From NCBI RefSeq assembly GCF_024713945.1, contig NC_134679.1, positions 6,453,001 through 6,517,000 on the forward strand: a DNA stretch of 64,000 bases. The letters are read 5' to 3'. The notes under the pieces are model-generated. The model made no database searches, was not told where the DNA came from, and worked only from the letters and a program-made list of their open reading frames with translations. Both the position numbers and the translations under genes were made by a program. The DNA is from Dermatophagoides farinae (lineage: Eukaryota > Arthropoda > Arachnida > Sarcoptiformes > Pyroglyphidae). Below are positions 23,719 to 34,416 of the stretch, in pieces (position 1 is the stretch's first letter; each line of letters opens with the position of its first letter).

Positions 23719-25774
23719 TTGACTGATTTATAAACTTGGCAATTATAAAAAAAATGTTGTTGTTTTTTTTTTTGGTCCACCAAAGATCAACTGACTGGTA
23801 CAATCTTATAATGATAATGACGATGACGATGTTCATAATACCGAATGGCCCCGAATCGAATAATCGATTTATGATGATGATGATGATGAAGAAAAAGCTA
23901 AAAAAAACAATTGAAATTGAAATCCATGACAACAACAACAACAACAAAGACAAACAGAAAGAAAAAAAAATTCATTTAATTTTTTTTTTGCCGAAATTTA
24001 CTACTCAAAATATGGTTCGAAAATCATTTTTTTTTTTCGTTTTTGTTTTTGGCCTTGTTTTGAATGACCATTTTTTTTTGTTTTTGTTTTCTTCGTTATA
24101 AATATCATCATCATCATCATCGTTCATGTTTCATGTCAATTTTCGGCTTTTTTTTTGGCTCATAATCCATTTTCTTTGTTTTCGTTGGTTGGTCGGTCGG
24201 TCGGTCGGTCGGTTTTTGTGTGAAAAATTGACATTCGTTCGGTAGCTTTTTATTTTTTTGTTTTCTTGCCGATGGTGAATGGTCCATTTCATTGATTGTA
24301 AAGCAAAAAAAAAAACAACAAGAAGAAGACACACACTATTTTTCGTCTATTTATTTTTATTTATATGGATCAAATGTTATTTTTTTTTCCGAAAGAAAAA
24401 CAAACGAAATGAAATGAGAAAAAGAAAATCGAAATTCTTTCTCACAATTTTTTTTTTTTTTTGATTTCTGATTTCTGATTTGAGTAAAGTCGATTTTATT
24501 TTTCTGGTCAAGTAGCTCAATAACACTGACTGACTGACTGACTGGCTGACCGAATAATGATAAATCACACACATGTATTCATTCATGATTTATTATAATG
24601 TGCACACACAGATGAGTGTTTGAAATTCATTTTTTTTGTTGTTTCAACAATGAAATGATGATCTATTCATTTCAATGATTCAAATTCAAATTGATTGTGA
24701 TCTGAAGAGATGAAAAAAAGAGAGAAAAAGATTTTTGTTACCTAGAGAAAGAGAGAGAGAGAGAGACGACAAACAATTCGAATGTTCAACGTGAAAACGT
24801 TTGAACATTCACTTTCGAATCATTAAATAACTAGCCAACAATCGAAATCGACTATTATCGAACATTTTTTTTTTGTATCCTCTCCAAAACTGATTAATCG
24901 TCATCGTGTTTATTATCGATCATCATTAATGGAAATTGATCTAAATAATTGAAATTCTGATGAATTAATGAAATATACGACGACAACAACAACAACAAAA
25001 AATGTCTACAAATAAACAACAGCGACAATAATAACGACGACGACGACGATCATCATTATCGTCGGATCTAGCTGATCATCATCAGGTTGTTGTTGCGAAA
25101 AATCGACATCGACAATCATTTTTATTATATTGACCGGTGTAGATTGGGCATAATGATAATTATTATTATCAATGAAAAAAAGAAAAGAAAAATCATTCTC
25201 TCCGTATTTTAATTCCAATTTTAGCTGCAAAAATAATCCACTGGAAATAATAATAATTTTTTTCTTCAGTTAATGGTTATGTTTTTTTTGTTGTTGTTGG
25301 TTTTCTGGTTTTTTTTTTCTTTCTTGAATGATTTGTTTTTTTTTCTGATGATGATGTTGATGATGATGATTTTGTATTTGAAAAACATCCGGATGATAAT
25401 TTTATGATTTTCTCTTACCTTCTGGACAATTCACCATTGATGATGACGATGATGATGATGATGATTTTATAATTTTCATTTCGACAAAAAAATCGACGAC
25501 TCTTTTTTTTGTGTTACTTTCAATTTTTTTTTTCATTCGTTCGTTTGTTTAACTAATGATCATGATGATGATGATGACGGTGATGATAAAATTGACTTTG
25601 TCTCGATATAGACGACTAACCAGCCGTTAATGTCGTTTTTGTTTGGTCACAATAGTCGAATGAATTGATTTTCTGTTCAACACACAACAAACAAACATTC
25701 GATTATTTGATTCAACAGATTGTTTTAAATGTGATTTTTTTTCGTTTGTTTGTTTGTTTTTTACAACATCAAAA
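20912..25774. other. 4.9-kb simple-sequence intergenic region
   Basis: The region is filled with poly-A/T tracts, CA/TG runs (21061, 21171, 21476, 22070, 23528), CATCAT/GATGAT runs, GTTGTT runs, GGTC repeats (24187-24210) and ACTG repeats (24523-24548). Hydrophobic Phe/Lys-rich open frames on both strands are by-products of this composition. I see no conserved peptide, tRNA or other gene. Confidence 0.6.
23662..23717. repeat. (TG)28 microsatellite
   Basis: A 56-base uninterrupted TG run, the longest dinucleotide repeat in the window. A shorter TG run lies at 23528-23545. Confidence 0.95.
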
Positions 25775-28009
25775 ATGAATCATTTGAATTTTTCAGAATT
25801 TTTTCTATTTTTAATAACATCATTATTTTTGTTGTTTATTATTTTTGATGATGATTATTCTGTTGAATCTACTGCAACAACCATAACAACAACAACAACG
25901 ACGACGACGTCGTCGACGATAAAATCGAAAAATAATTCAAAATTATTCAATCAAAATGCCAGTATTTCTGTTTTACATGATTATCATCCATTTAGAAATT
26001 TATTATTGCCATCATCAACAATAACAAAACGATTTGATCAACCACAACATCAACAATCGAATAATGATCCTGATCGATTGATGAAAATGTTAATGGATCA
26101 TAAACAAGAAATCGATACTCAATATGATTATAAATCGAATCAGAATTTATATAAACCAATTGCTAGCCGTTGGAGTAATCATGATGATGGTATCACTAGC
26201 GATCAAATTGGATCGATAAATTTTGTTCCAAATCAAAATGTTTATTCATTATTTATGCCAGATATAACAACACCAATCATGTCATCATCATCATCATCAT
26301 CATCAGCTATTCATCATGATGAAGACATACTACAAATGTCAGGAACAAATGAAAAATCAAAAGTATCATCATCATCATCAATGAGAATGACAACCGGTAA
26401 TCATTATGTGCCATCATCACCAACATCATCATCGTCATCATCATATCATTCTCAACAATATTCAAAACAATCAAAACAAAAACAGAAGCAGCAGCAGCAA
26501 CAACAACAACAACAATCACCATTAGGAATTATATTGGGCCATCCAATGACCAATGGTTTTGATGGTCATTTATATATTCCTATCTATTAGTAAGTTTTTA
26601 TTTTTGAATTTCAATTAATGAAAATAATTTTTTTTTTCACTCCCTACCAGTCCAAAATCATGGATTGTTCATCCATCAGCAATTCAACAACAACAACAAC
26701 AAGCAATTCGATCAATACCGATGCAATATTCATCATCAAATTCATATCATTCATATCATTATCCATCATCATCATCATCGCCATCACAATCGAAACCACA
26801 TTTCAGAATGAATAATCCAACAATATATCCAACATCGCATTCATCTGCTGCTTTTGAATCATTTGTTGGACAAACATTTACATTACCCAATACGGCCTCA
26901 TCATCATCACCAAAAACAAATATAATGGATCATCGTCATGATCCATCATCAATGTCTTTTGTTCTTCAACAATTAGATCAAACATTAATGCAACAACAAC
27001 AGCAGCAACAGATGAATGTGGAAAATAATTCCAAATCGTCATCGAAAAAAGGTTTAAATAATTTATGGAAAGCATTGGGTAAACTTACATCCAATTTATC
27101 ACCATCATCATCGGAAAATACACGATCATCCAAAGCAATGATTGCCGATGGATCTGAACAAATACAACCATATCATCCTTATCCATTGAAACATATTGGC
27201 GGCCCATATTATGTTGGACCACCTATTCTTGGTATTCATGATCCCGATGTTGAACTTAAATTTGGTAAGCGAACATAGAAAAATTTATTTTTATAGATTA
27301 AATTTTAATCGAAATTTTCTTATTCAAAGCGATGGAAACATCAAATAATCATCTGGATCGAAGTGGAAAAAATCTGGCTACTAACGAATTTATGGGTGAT
27401 TTTTTGATGAATGCTGCTCATCACAATGTAATGGTCAATGATGATCATGATGATGATAATCCTTACTATTATGGAATACAACATGATGAAAATGAACCTA
27501 TCATGATTGTTGATCAAAATCATCATCATCATCATCATTATCAATCAGCACCTGTTCCTACAACAACATCAACAATAACAACAACCGAATCAATTGATAA
27601 ATCAAATCAAACTGTAAACAATTCAATATCTAATCAAAATTCAATGAGAAAAAACCCATTGAAAACTACTACTATAAAACCAAATTATAATTATCATAAA
27701 AAATCGACAATAAATCCAACAATAGTATCAACTGAATCACCATCATCATGGAAAGCGATTATATCAACAACAACAACAACAACTCCAAAACCTTTGATAA
27801 CATCGACGACAACCAAAACAATAATAAATATTGATTCCTCATTATCAAATCATCATCATTATACGACGATAATGGATAAAAATAATGCATCATCGAATAT
27901 TTTTGGCCCACAATCAGAATGGATACCAACATCGGCAGCGGCAGCAGCAGCACGTAAACAAAATTCATTAAAAACATCAAATGTATTCAAATTTCCAATT
28001 AGTTTTTGA
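25775..28009 (+). CDS. Secreted or membrane-targeted low-complexity protein, unknown function
   Basis: Three exons (25775-26589, 26651-27264, 27330-28009) with GTAAGT/GTAAGC donors give 702 residues. The N-terminus has a strongly hydrophobic segment (FFLFLITSLFLLFIIF), likely a signal peptide or anchor, followed by poly-Thr. Most of the protein is Ser, Gln, His, Asn and Thr-rich. Patches that look constrained are LGIILGHPMTNGFDGHLYIP, GLNNLWKALGKLTSNLSP, HIGGPYYVGPPILGIHDPDV and RSGKNLATNEFMGDFLMNAA. No named domain is recognised. Phases agree at both splice junctions (TA/T and G/CG), so the exon chain is well supported although function is not. The gene converges on RnrS with 217 bp between stops. 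Confidence 0.7.
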
Positions 28010-28226
28010 ATTTTAATTTTTATTCAAATTCATTAATGCTATCATGTTTTTTTTTTGATTTCGAAAACAAAACATATTTGTGTAGATATTAATTAGAAAA
28101 AAAAATTTTCAATAAATGAATAAATTAATCGAAAAAATGAATGAAAAAAGAAATGAATGATCCAATTGATTTTTTGTTTGTTTGTCGATAGCAAATCGAT
28201 TAAATTGAATGAAGAATTTTTTCATA
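28010..28226. other. Shared 3' region of convergent genes
   Basis: AATAAA on the plus strand at 28110-28115 serves the left gene. AATAAA on the minus strand (TTTATT at 28018-28023) could serve RnrS, so the two transcripts would overlap antisense at their 3' ends. Confidence 0.45.
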
Positions 28227-29366
28227 TTAAAAATCAGCATCTGTAACAAATATCTGATCTTCAGGCCGTGACATGACACCACTTTTTTGATATTCGGCAA
28301 CACGTTTTTCGAAAAAATTTGATTTACCTTCCAATGAAATTTGTTCCATAAATTCAAATGGATTGGCCGTTTTATAATGTTTTTCACAATTCAATTCTAC
28401 CAATAAACGATCTGCACAATATTCAATATAATCGGACATTAATTTTGAATTCATGCCAATCAATGAAACTGGTAATGCATCGGTCAAGAATTCCTGTTCA
28501 ATCGATACAGCATCGATAATAATATCAACAATTCGTTGTGGTGATGGACGATTACGAATATGGTGAAACAATAAGCATGCAAAATCACAATGTAATCCTT
28601 CATCACGTGAAATCAATTCATTCGAAAATGTAAGACCAGGCATGAGGCCACGTTTTTTAAGCCAAAAAATTGCGGCAAATGAACCAGAAAAAAAGATTCC
28701 TTCAACGGCTGCAAATGCAATCAAACGTTCAGCGAATGTAACTGAATCATCCTGGGTCCAACGTATAGCCCATTTAGCTTTTTTTTCTACACAAGGTAAA
28801 TTACGTATGGCATTGAATAGAAAATCTTGTTCACTACGATCCGATACATATGTATTGATCAATAATGAATACATTTCTGAATGAACATTTTCAATGGCAA
28901 TTTGAAAGCCATAAAAACAACGTGCTTCTGGTATTTGTACATCACGAATAAAACGTTCGGCCAGATTTTCATTGACAATACCATCGCTTGCAGCAAAAAA
29001 TGCCAATACATGTGTAATGAAATGTTTTTCATTTGCATTCAATTGATTCCAATGGGCAATATCACGACTTAGATCCACTTCTTCAACTGTCCAGAATGAT
29101 GCTTCAGCTTTTTTATACATGATCCAAATGTCATGATATTGAATTGGAAACAAAACAAAACGATTTGGATTTTCACGCAATAATGGTTCATCATCATCAT
29201 CATCATCAAAATTCGAATTTTGATCAGATTTCGATTCGTTATCAACGGCATTAGAAATGACTAGTTTCTTTGAAAATTCATCATCATCATTCAATTTAAA
29301 TCCATTTTCAGTATTGGCATTGGTGGCCGTCGAAGAAGAAGTTTCACAATTTAAAACTGGAGGCAT
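28227..29366 (-). CDS. RnrS: Ribonucleoside-diphosphate reductase small subunit (R2)
   Basis: A single exon on the minus strand gives 379 residues. The diiron and radical residues of class Ia R2 are all present: D128 (AASDGIV), E159 and H162 ([11 protein letters not shown]), E222 ([11 protein letters not shown]), and E256 and H259 ([10 protein letters not shown]), with the radical tyrosine Y166. The C-terminal heptad FVTDADF is the tail that docks into the large subunit R1. The enzyme makes dNTPs from NDPs for DNA replication in the cytosol. The N-terminal about 70 residues are acidic and variable, as in other R2 proteins, and I see no KEN box there. The start at 29366 is the first ATG and lies about 65 residues before the conserved core. 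The upstream region carries a TATA box and E2F-like elements. Confidence 0.98.
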   Translation of the reverse strand: MPPVLNCETSSSTATNANTENGFKLNDDDEFSKKLVISNAVDNESKSDQNSNFDDDDDDEPLLRENPNRFVLFPIQYHDIWIMYKKAEASFWTVEEVDLSRDIAHWNQLNANEKHFITHVLAFFAASDGIVNENLAERFIRDVQIPEARCFYGFQIAIENVHSEMYSLLINTYVSDRSEQDFLFNAIRNLPCVEKKAKWAIRWTQDDSVTFAERLIAFAAVEGIFFSGSFAAIFWLKKRGLMPGLTFSNELISRDEGLHCDFACLLFHHIRNRPSPQRIVDIIIDAVSIEQEFLTDALPVSLIGMNSKLMSDYIEYCADRLLVELNCEKHYKTANPFEFMEQISLEGKSNFFEKRVAEYQKSGVMSRPEDQIFVTDADF

Positions 29367-29516
29367 TTTGGAATTTATTCGGAAAATTATTTTTTTTGTT
29401 CTCAATAACAAAGCCAATTCGAATTGAAAAATTCGTTTAAAGTTGAAGGAGAGTGAGAGTGAAAATCAAAAAAAAAAGAAGAAAATGAGTAAATGAAAGT
29501 GATTCACGTTGAACGA

Positions 29517-29677
29517 TTTATATACTCGTTTTGTATACACACACATTGGTTTTAACCGCCAAAAAAATTTTAGGCGGTAAAATATATTTCATAGTTGATC
29601 ATCATCATCATTCAATTCAATAGTTTAGATTTTGAGCGGTTAACTATAGTGAAACAGAAAAAATTCTAGCGCCAAAA
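29517..29677 (-). promoter_or_regulatory. RnrS promoter: TATA box plus E2F-like sites
   Basis: Read on the minus strand there is TATATAAAT at 29517-29525, about 150 bp before the start codon. Upstream of it lie TTTGGCGG at 29556-29563, which forms an inverted pair with GGCGGT at 29573-29578, and TTTTGGCGCT at 29668-29677. The consensus E2F/DP site is TTTSSCGC. R2 genes are classical S-phase E2F targets in animals, so the match is biologically sensible. Occupancy is inferred. Confidence 0.55.
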
Positions 29678-31308
29678 TTATTGTTGGATAAACAACTGAA
29701 AAACCGATGATTATACAATGTTTGCCATTGGCAATATATATGTATGAAAAATATAAAACGTAGCCAATGTTTTTTATACATGACGAGTTATGATAATGTT
29801 GCCTTTTATGTTACACACACACACACACTGGTTGCATGTGTCGACATCTATTGAATTTTTTTTTCATTTTATTTCGATTCGAATTTTTTATTTAGGTTTT
29901 TTTTTTATTTTTTTTTGTTATCGTTTTGTTGATCATCGAAAAAAAATCCACATTGTTTACAGTGGTGTTATTTTATTTTTATTTTTATTTTTTTTTGTGT
30001 ATGGACAAAAAATCCAAGATCGATAATAATCTATTTTAGTGTGAAATGAAAAGTTATTTGGCAAAAAAATTTTTTCGTTATTGCTAGATTTCCTTGATGA
30101 AAATTTGAAATCTATTTCCTGATCAATGATCCATTATCCATTATTATTATCAAAAATAGTGAACACATGGTATGTCTTGTTACCATTTTAATAATCATCA
30201 TCATCATCAGCATTTTTTTTTGAGACAATTATCTCTCTAATGAATGAGGTTAGTTGGTGGTAACAAACAGAAAAAAAATTGGCTTTTATTTTGTTTTTCT
30301 TGTTTTGTTTTGTTTTTAGAATTGTAAAATGTACAAATCCGGTTCCATCACCACCATCACCATCACCATCAACAACAATAAACAATAAACAACTCACATA
30401 TCGCGAAATAAAGGTAAATCTAATCGATCAATAGAAAAAAAAAATATTTGGACACTTGGAAGATGAACATATATCATTTGGCTGATTATAGCTTTTTTTT
30501 AATTTGCTTTTTTGTGAAATTATTTCCAGGACATTCCGATCCAATCCAACAACAACTCTATAAACACCGGATAGTACACAAATACAGCCAACAACAAAAA
30601 AAAATTGTGTATCTCTTTATGGTGGCCACATTTCAGTTTTTTTTTTGTACATTTAATGTGCTTCGTGGCGTCTGCTCATCATCATCATCATCATCGGCCA
30701 CCACCACCATCACCACCACTACCATCATCATCATCATCATCATCATACTCAAATCATCAAACAAGTAAATAAAAAAAAAGCTACTGTGTCTGCCTGTTTG
30801 TCTGTGTATGTATGTGTATGTGTGGATTGGAAAAACAAGAAACGACGGCGACGACGACGACGATACACGTCAACAAATTCTGGATTTTTTTTTTTAAATA
30901 ATCATTTCATTACATTTCTTCCCCGCTTTTTTTCAATTAATTAATTTTTTTTTTCGTTTTTCTTTTGAATGTTAAGAATTTCGAATTTTTTTTTCTTCTC
31001 TGCCAAAAATTCCAGCAAATCAAATCAACGGTATGTTTTCTCAGTATGAATCATTTTTGTTTTATTAATTTCAAATTTTTGTTTTTTAAATATTGCAGAA
31101 TCAAATTAAAAACAAACAAACAAACAAAAAAAATTCCACAACTGCTGCTGTAGTGTGTGAATTCTGATTCTGATTCCACCACACACCATTATCATTCGAT
31201 ACAGAAAAACAAGTGCAAAAATACATAGTATTAACGATCAAATAATCATAATAATCATAAAGACCAAACAAAACAAAAAAAACAATCAAAGAAATTTACA
31301 GCAAAAAA
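29678..31308. other. Divergent intergenic region RnrS / TRAM1
   Basis: T-rich tracts, ACACACAC (29813-29828), CCACCATCACCATC near 30345, CATCATCATC near 30678-30748 and CGACGACGACG near 30847-30862. No gene seen. A stretch near 30965-31110 with TTGCAG could hold an upstream non-coding TRAM1 exon, but this cannot be shown. Confidence 0.5.
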
Positions 31309-32869
31309 ATGGCAATTAAACGTCGTACCGGTTCGGTGAAATCACCACCAATATTATCACATGAATTTTTCATACAAAATCATGCTGACATTATATCCTG
31401 TCTGGCAATGATTATTGTTGTTTCATTATTATTTCAAGCCACATCACCATATGCTGCCTATTTTGTTGCATTACAACATAATACAACCGAAGGTATCAAT
31501 TTTTTTTTGCCAATATCTACCAATTTCATTTCAAATCATCATCATTTTTTTTTCTTTTGTCAGCATTAGGCAATCCAATGGCATTATATTCGAGTGGACC
31601 AAAAGATTTATGTGTTATATTCTTTTATTTTTTAATCAGTATCGTTATACACGCCGTTGTACAGGAATATATTATCGATGTATGTGTTTGATATTTTATT
31701 AAGATTTGTCCTAACTAGTTGTTCATTTTTTTTGTTTTGTATAGAAAATCAATCGAAAACTTCATCTTTCTAAAACAAAACATTCAAAATTTAATGAAAG
31801 TGGTCAATTGCTTGTATTCTTTTTACTATCAATCGTATGGGCCGGTGAAATATTACGTCGTGAAGGTTTTCTATTACCATTACAAAGACTTTGGCAAGAT
31901 TATCCTGAACGACATGTCGAAATGCCATATATTAATAAATATTATTTTATCGTACAAATTGCCTATTGGTTACATGCATTTCCTGAGCTTTATTTTCAAA
32001 AAGTTAAACGTGATGAACTGGTTCATCGTGCTAGTTATTCATTGTTGTATCTGTTTTTATTTATTGCAGCCTATTATTTGAAGTAATGTATCATATATAT
32101 TGATTGATTGATTTACCATTCATCTAAAATTGATTTTTTTTTCTTCATTCTACTACTAGTTTCACACGAATTGCATTATGCCTGTCATTGATTCATTATC
32201 TATCCGAATCATTTTTTCATCTATCACGGCTTTTATATTTTTCTAACAAGACTAAAATCTCTGGCTATATGTATGTGGTCATGGGTGGTCATTTTTGATT
32301 GATTTTTTAATTTGAATTTTGTTTTTCTTTTCATTTTTAATTTTCAGTTTCAACATTTGGAATGTCATATTCGTATTGGTACGTTTCTTATCCATCAGTG
32401 TTTCAGTGTTAACATTCTGGTATGGTTTTGCCGCCACATCATCACCATCTGTTGATTTTGCAACAGGAAATTTTAATACACCATTGATTCGGTAACACCA
32501 TTGATTTTGATTTTATGAAAAATTTTTAATTTTTTTTTCTTTGAATTTCGTAGTTTGTTTTGTTTGACCACCATTGGTTTTCTTCAAGCATGGATGATGT
32601 TGAATTTCATTACATTCCATTTGCAACGTTTACGTGAACGTGCAGCTGAAATTGCACGACGAAAAAAAAATGTTCATCGTCCACAAAAAATGCTTGATGC
32701 CGATATTAATGATCTGCCCGAAGTTGATCAACAACAATCAACAGTTCAAACAAATCAAATTGCTTCATCGGTTACCGCCACCACCACCACAGCTAATGCT
32801 GCCGTATCCGCTAATTCTTCGAAACAACTTCATTCACCAAAATCTACGGGAAAACTAAAGGTTAAATAA
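31309..32869 (+). CDS. TRAM1: Translocating chain-associated membrane protein 1
   Basis: Six exons (31309-31492, 31564-31679, 31745-32082, 32160-32270, 32348-32491, 32554-32869) give 402 residues. Conserved TRAM blocks are SPPILSHEFFIQNHADI, IHAVVQEYIIDKINRKLHLS, KTKHSKFNESGQL, AYWLHAFPELYFQK, FHLSRLLYFSNKTKISGY and DFATGNFNTPLIR. The protein is a multi-pass ER membrane protein with a TLC-type fold that contacts nascent chains at the Sec61 translocon. The C-terminal cytosolic tail after the last membrane segment is basic, then Ser/Thr/Ala-rich and ends KLKVK, about as long as in vertebrates but not conserved. All junction phases agree. The first exon starts MAIKRRTGSVK, matching the family N-terminus. 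Confidence 0.97.
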
Positions 32870-33629
32870 AGGATTCATATATAATCATGAGAACATGATG
32901 AATGATCATTATCCAAATTATAACCAAAAAAAAAAAAAAAAAAAAAAACGTAAACGTTAAAACCAAAAAAAAAAACAACAAACAATGGACCACAAAAAAA
33001 ATCTGAAATCCTTTCGATCAACAACTACATATATGATACTCTTCCCACCTGTATCCATCAATCAATTAATCAATCATTCAATACCAAACATATAAAGATC
33101 ATTTGGCCGGATTTCGATTTCATAAAAAATAAACCATTCCCCAATATAATCCCCATTTCTTTTTTTTTTTTGCTATTTACCCACCTATTTTTTTCTCTGC
33201 ATCATATTTTATCAATCAATCGATGATTTTGTTGAAATTTTTTTTTTAAAAATAATTATTGCAAACAAACAAAAAAATATATATTGAAATTAAATTGAAA
33301 AAAAATGTTATTTTTCGAAAAAAAAAGAATTTCACATCAAATTTCGATTTCATCGATGACAAATTTAATTATCTTCGATTTGTTTTACCGTAGATTATCA
33401 TCAATTCTCAACATTCATGGCATAATGTTGTACCGTTTAATTTGTTTGGTTATACAAAATGTCATGAGTTGTTTAGTGTTTCAAATTTCTAGATTTTTTT
33501 TTTTTTTTTTGGTTTCATCACATCAATTTGTCGACTATATATAAACGATGGATTTTGGTTCATTTTCAAATCATCATTTTGTACAACCATCAAACCATTT
33601 TAGTTGTTTGTTGTAATCATCGAAACAAA
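32870..33629. other. Intergenic region with poly-A/T tracts
   Basis: Contains a 20-A run near 32930-32948, an AATCAATTAATCAATC run and a poly-T run near 33494-33511. The TATA box of the next gene lies at its right end. No coding region is supported. Confidence 0.5.
33536..33545 (+). promoter_or_regulatory. TATA box of small secreted protein gene
   Basis: TATATATAAA lies 85-94 bp before the ATG at 33630, the expected spacing for a TATA promoter with a short 5' UTR. Confidence 0.55.
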
Positions 33630-34255
33630 ATGAAATTTTCACTTTGTCTTTTCATTATTGTTTCTGGTAAGTTATTCAACAACAATTTTTTTGTTTTGTT
33701 TTGTTTACAATTTAAATATAGACAATTGAAATTATTTTAAATTGAAATTTTTAATGATTAGCATTGATGGAATTTGTTTTGAGTGCACCGAATCCACTTT
33801 TAATAAGACAATCTTTGCTTGATCCAGCCACTGCAATGGCAGCATTTACACCGACTATTAATTCTGCTCAATCATTTCCGACATCTTTATTTTCACTTTA
33901 TAAAAATGGATTATTTGGATTAAATTTTCCATTAATTTCATTAATTACAGCTGGAACAGCAGCAGCACCGGTTTTTTCATTGCCACCACCGCTACCACTA
34001 ACAACAACAACAACAACAACAGCAGCAGAAGCAACAACATTGCCGGTTGATCCAACTCTATTACCAGAAGCTTTATCAGCGGTTGGTTCATTGATTGAAT
34101 CATTGACTGGAAATATATCACCAGTTGATCCATCAACTACAGCTACATCACCAGCTGCTGATCAATCAACACCAGGTGAATTACCGGATTTCAATTTTTT
34201 GCAGATTCTCAACAATTTGTTGCAACTTTATAAAACTTTTCAGAATTATTTTTAG
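33630..34255 (+). CDS. Small secreted Thr/Ala/Pro-rich protein, unknown function
   Basis: Two exons (33630-33666 and 33762-34255) give 176 residues. Exon 1 codes MKFSLCLFIIVS; with exon 2 this makes a clear signal peptide ending near VLSAP, so cleavage is expected after about residue 21. The mature part has no Cys. It contains a poly-Thr/Ala segment (TTTTTTTAAEATTLP) and ends in an amphipathic Leu-rich stretch (FNFLQILNNLLQLYKTFQNY). The phase-1 intron inside the signal peptide is typical of secreted-protein genes. TATA box upstream, AATAAA at 34320-34325. It could be a salivary, cuticular or mucin-like product; nothing in the sequence decides this. Confidence 0.75.
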
Positions 34256-34416
34256 AAATATTATATGGAAAATAATTTTTGACACAATTTGAAATTTGAC
34301 AAAAAAAAATAATATGCCAAATAAAATGGAAAAATTGATTTAATCGAAATGGTTTAAAAACAAATGAAAATGTGGAGAAAAAATTCACATGAATAAATAA
34401 ATAAATATGACAATAT

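Noticed and set aside
24184-24215. GGTC tetranucleotide array considered as a CRISPR-like or telomeric repeat
   Set aside because: It is a simple tandem repeat without spacers and not a known arthropod telomere motif.
20912-25774. Many Phe/Lys/Ile-rich frames of 60-180 codons
   Set aside because: They follow T and A tracts and TG/CA runs, have no conserved motifs, and overlap on both strands.
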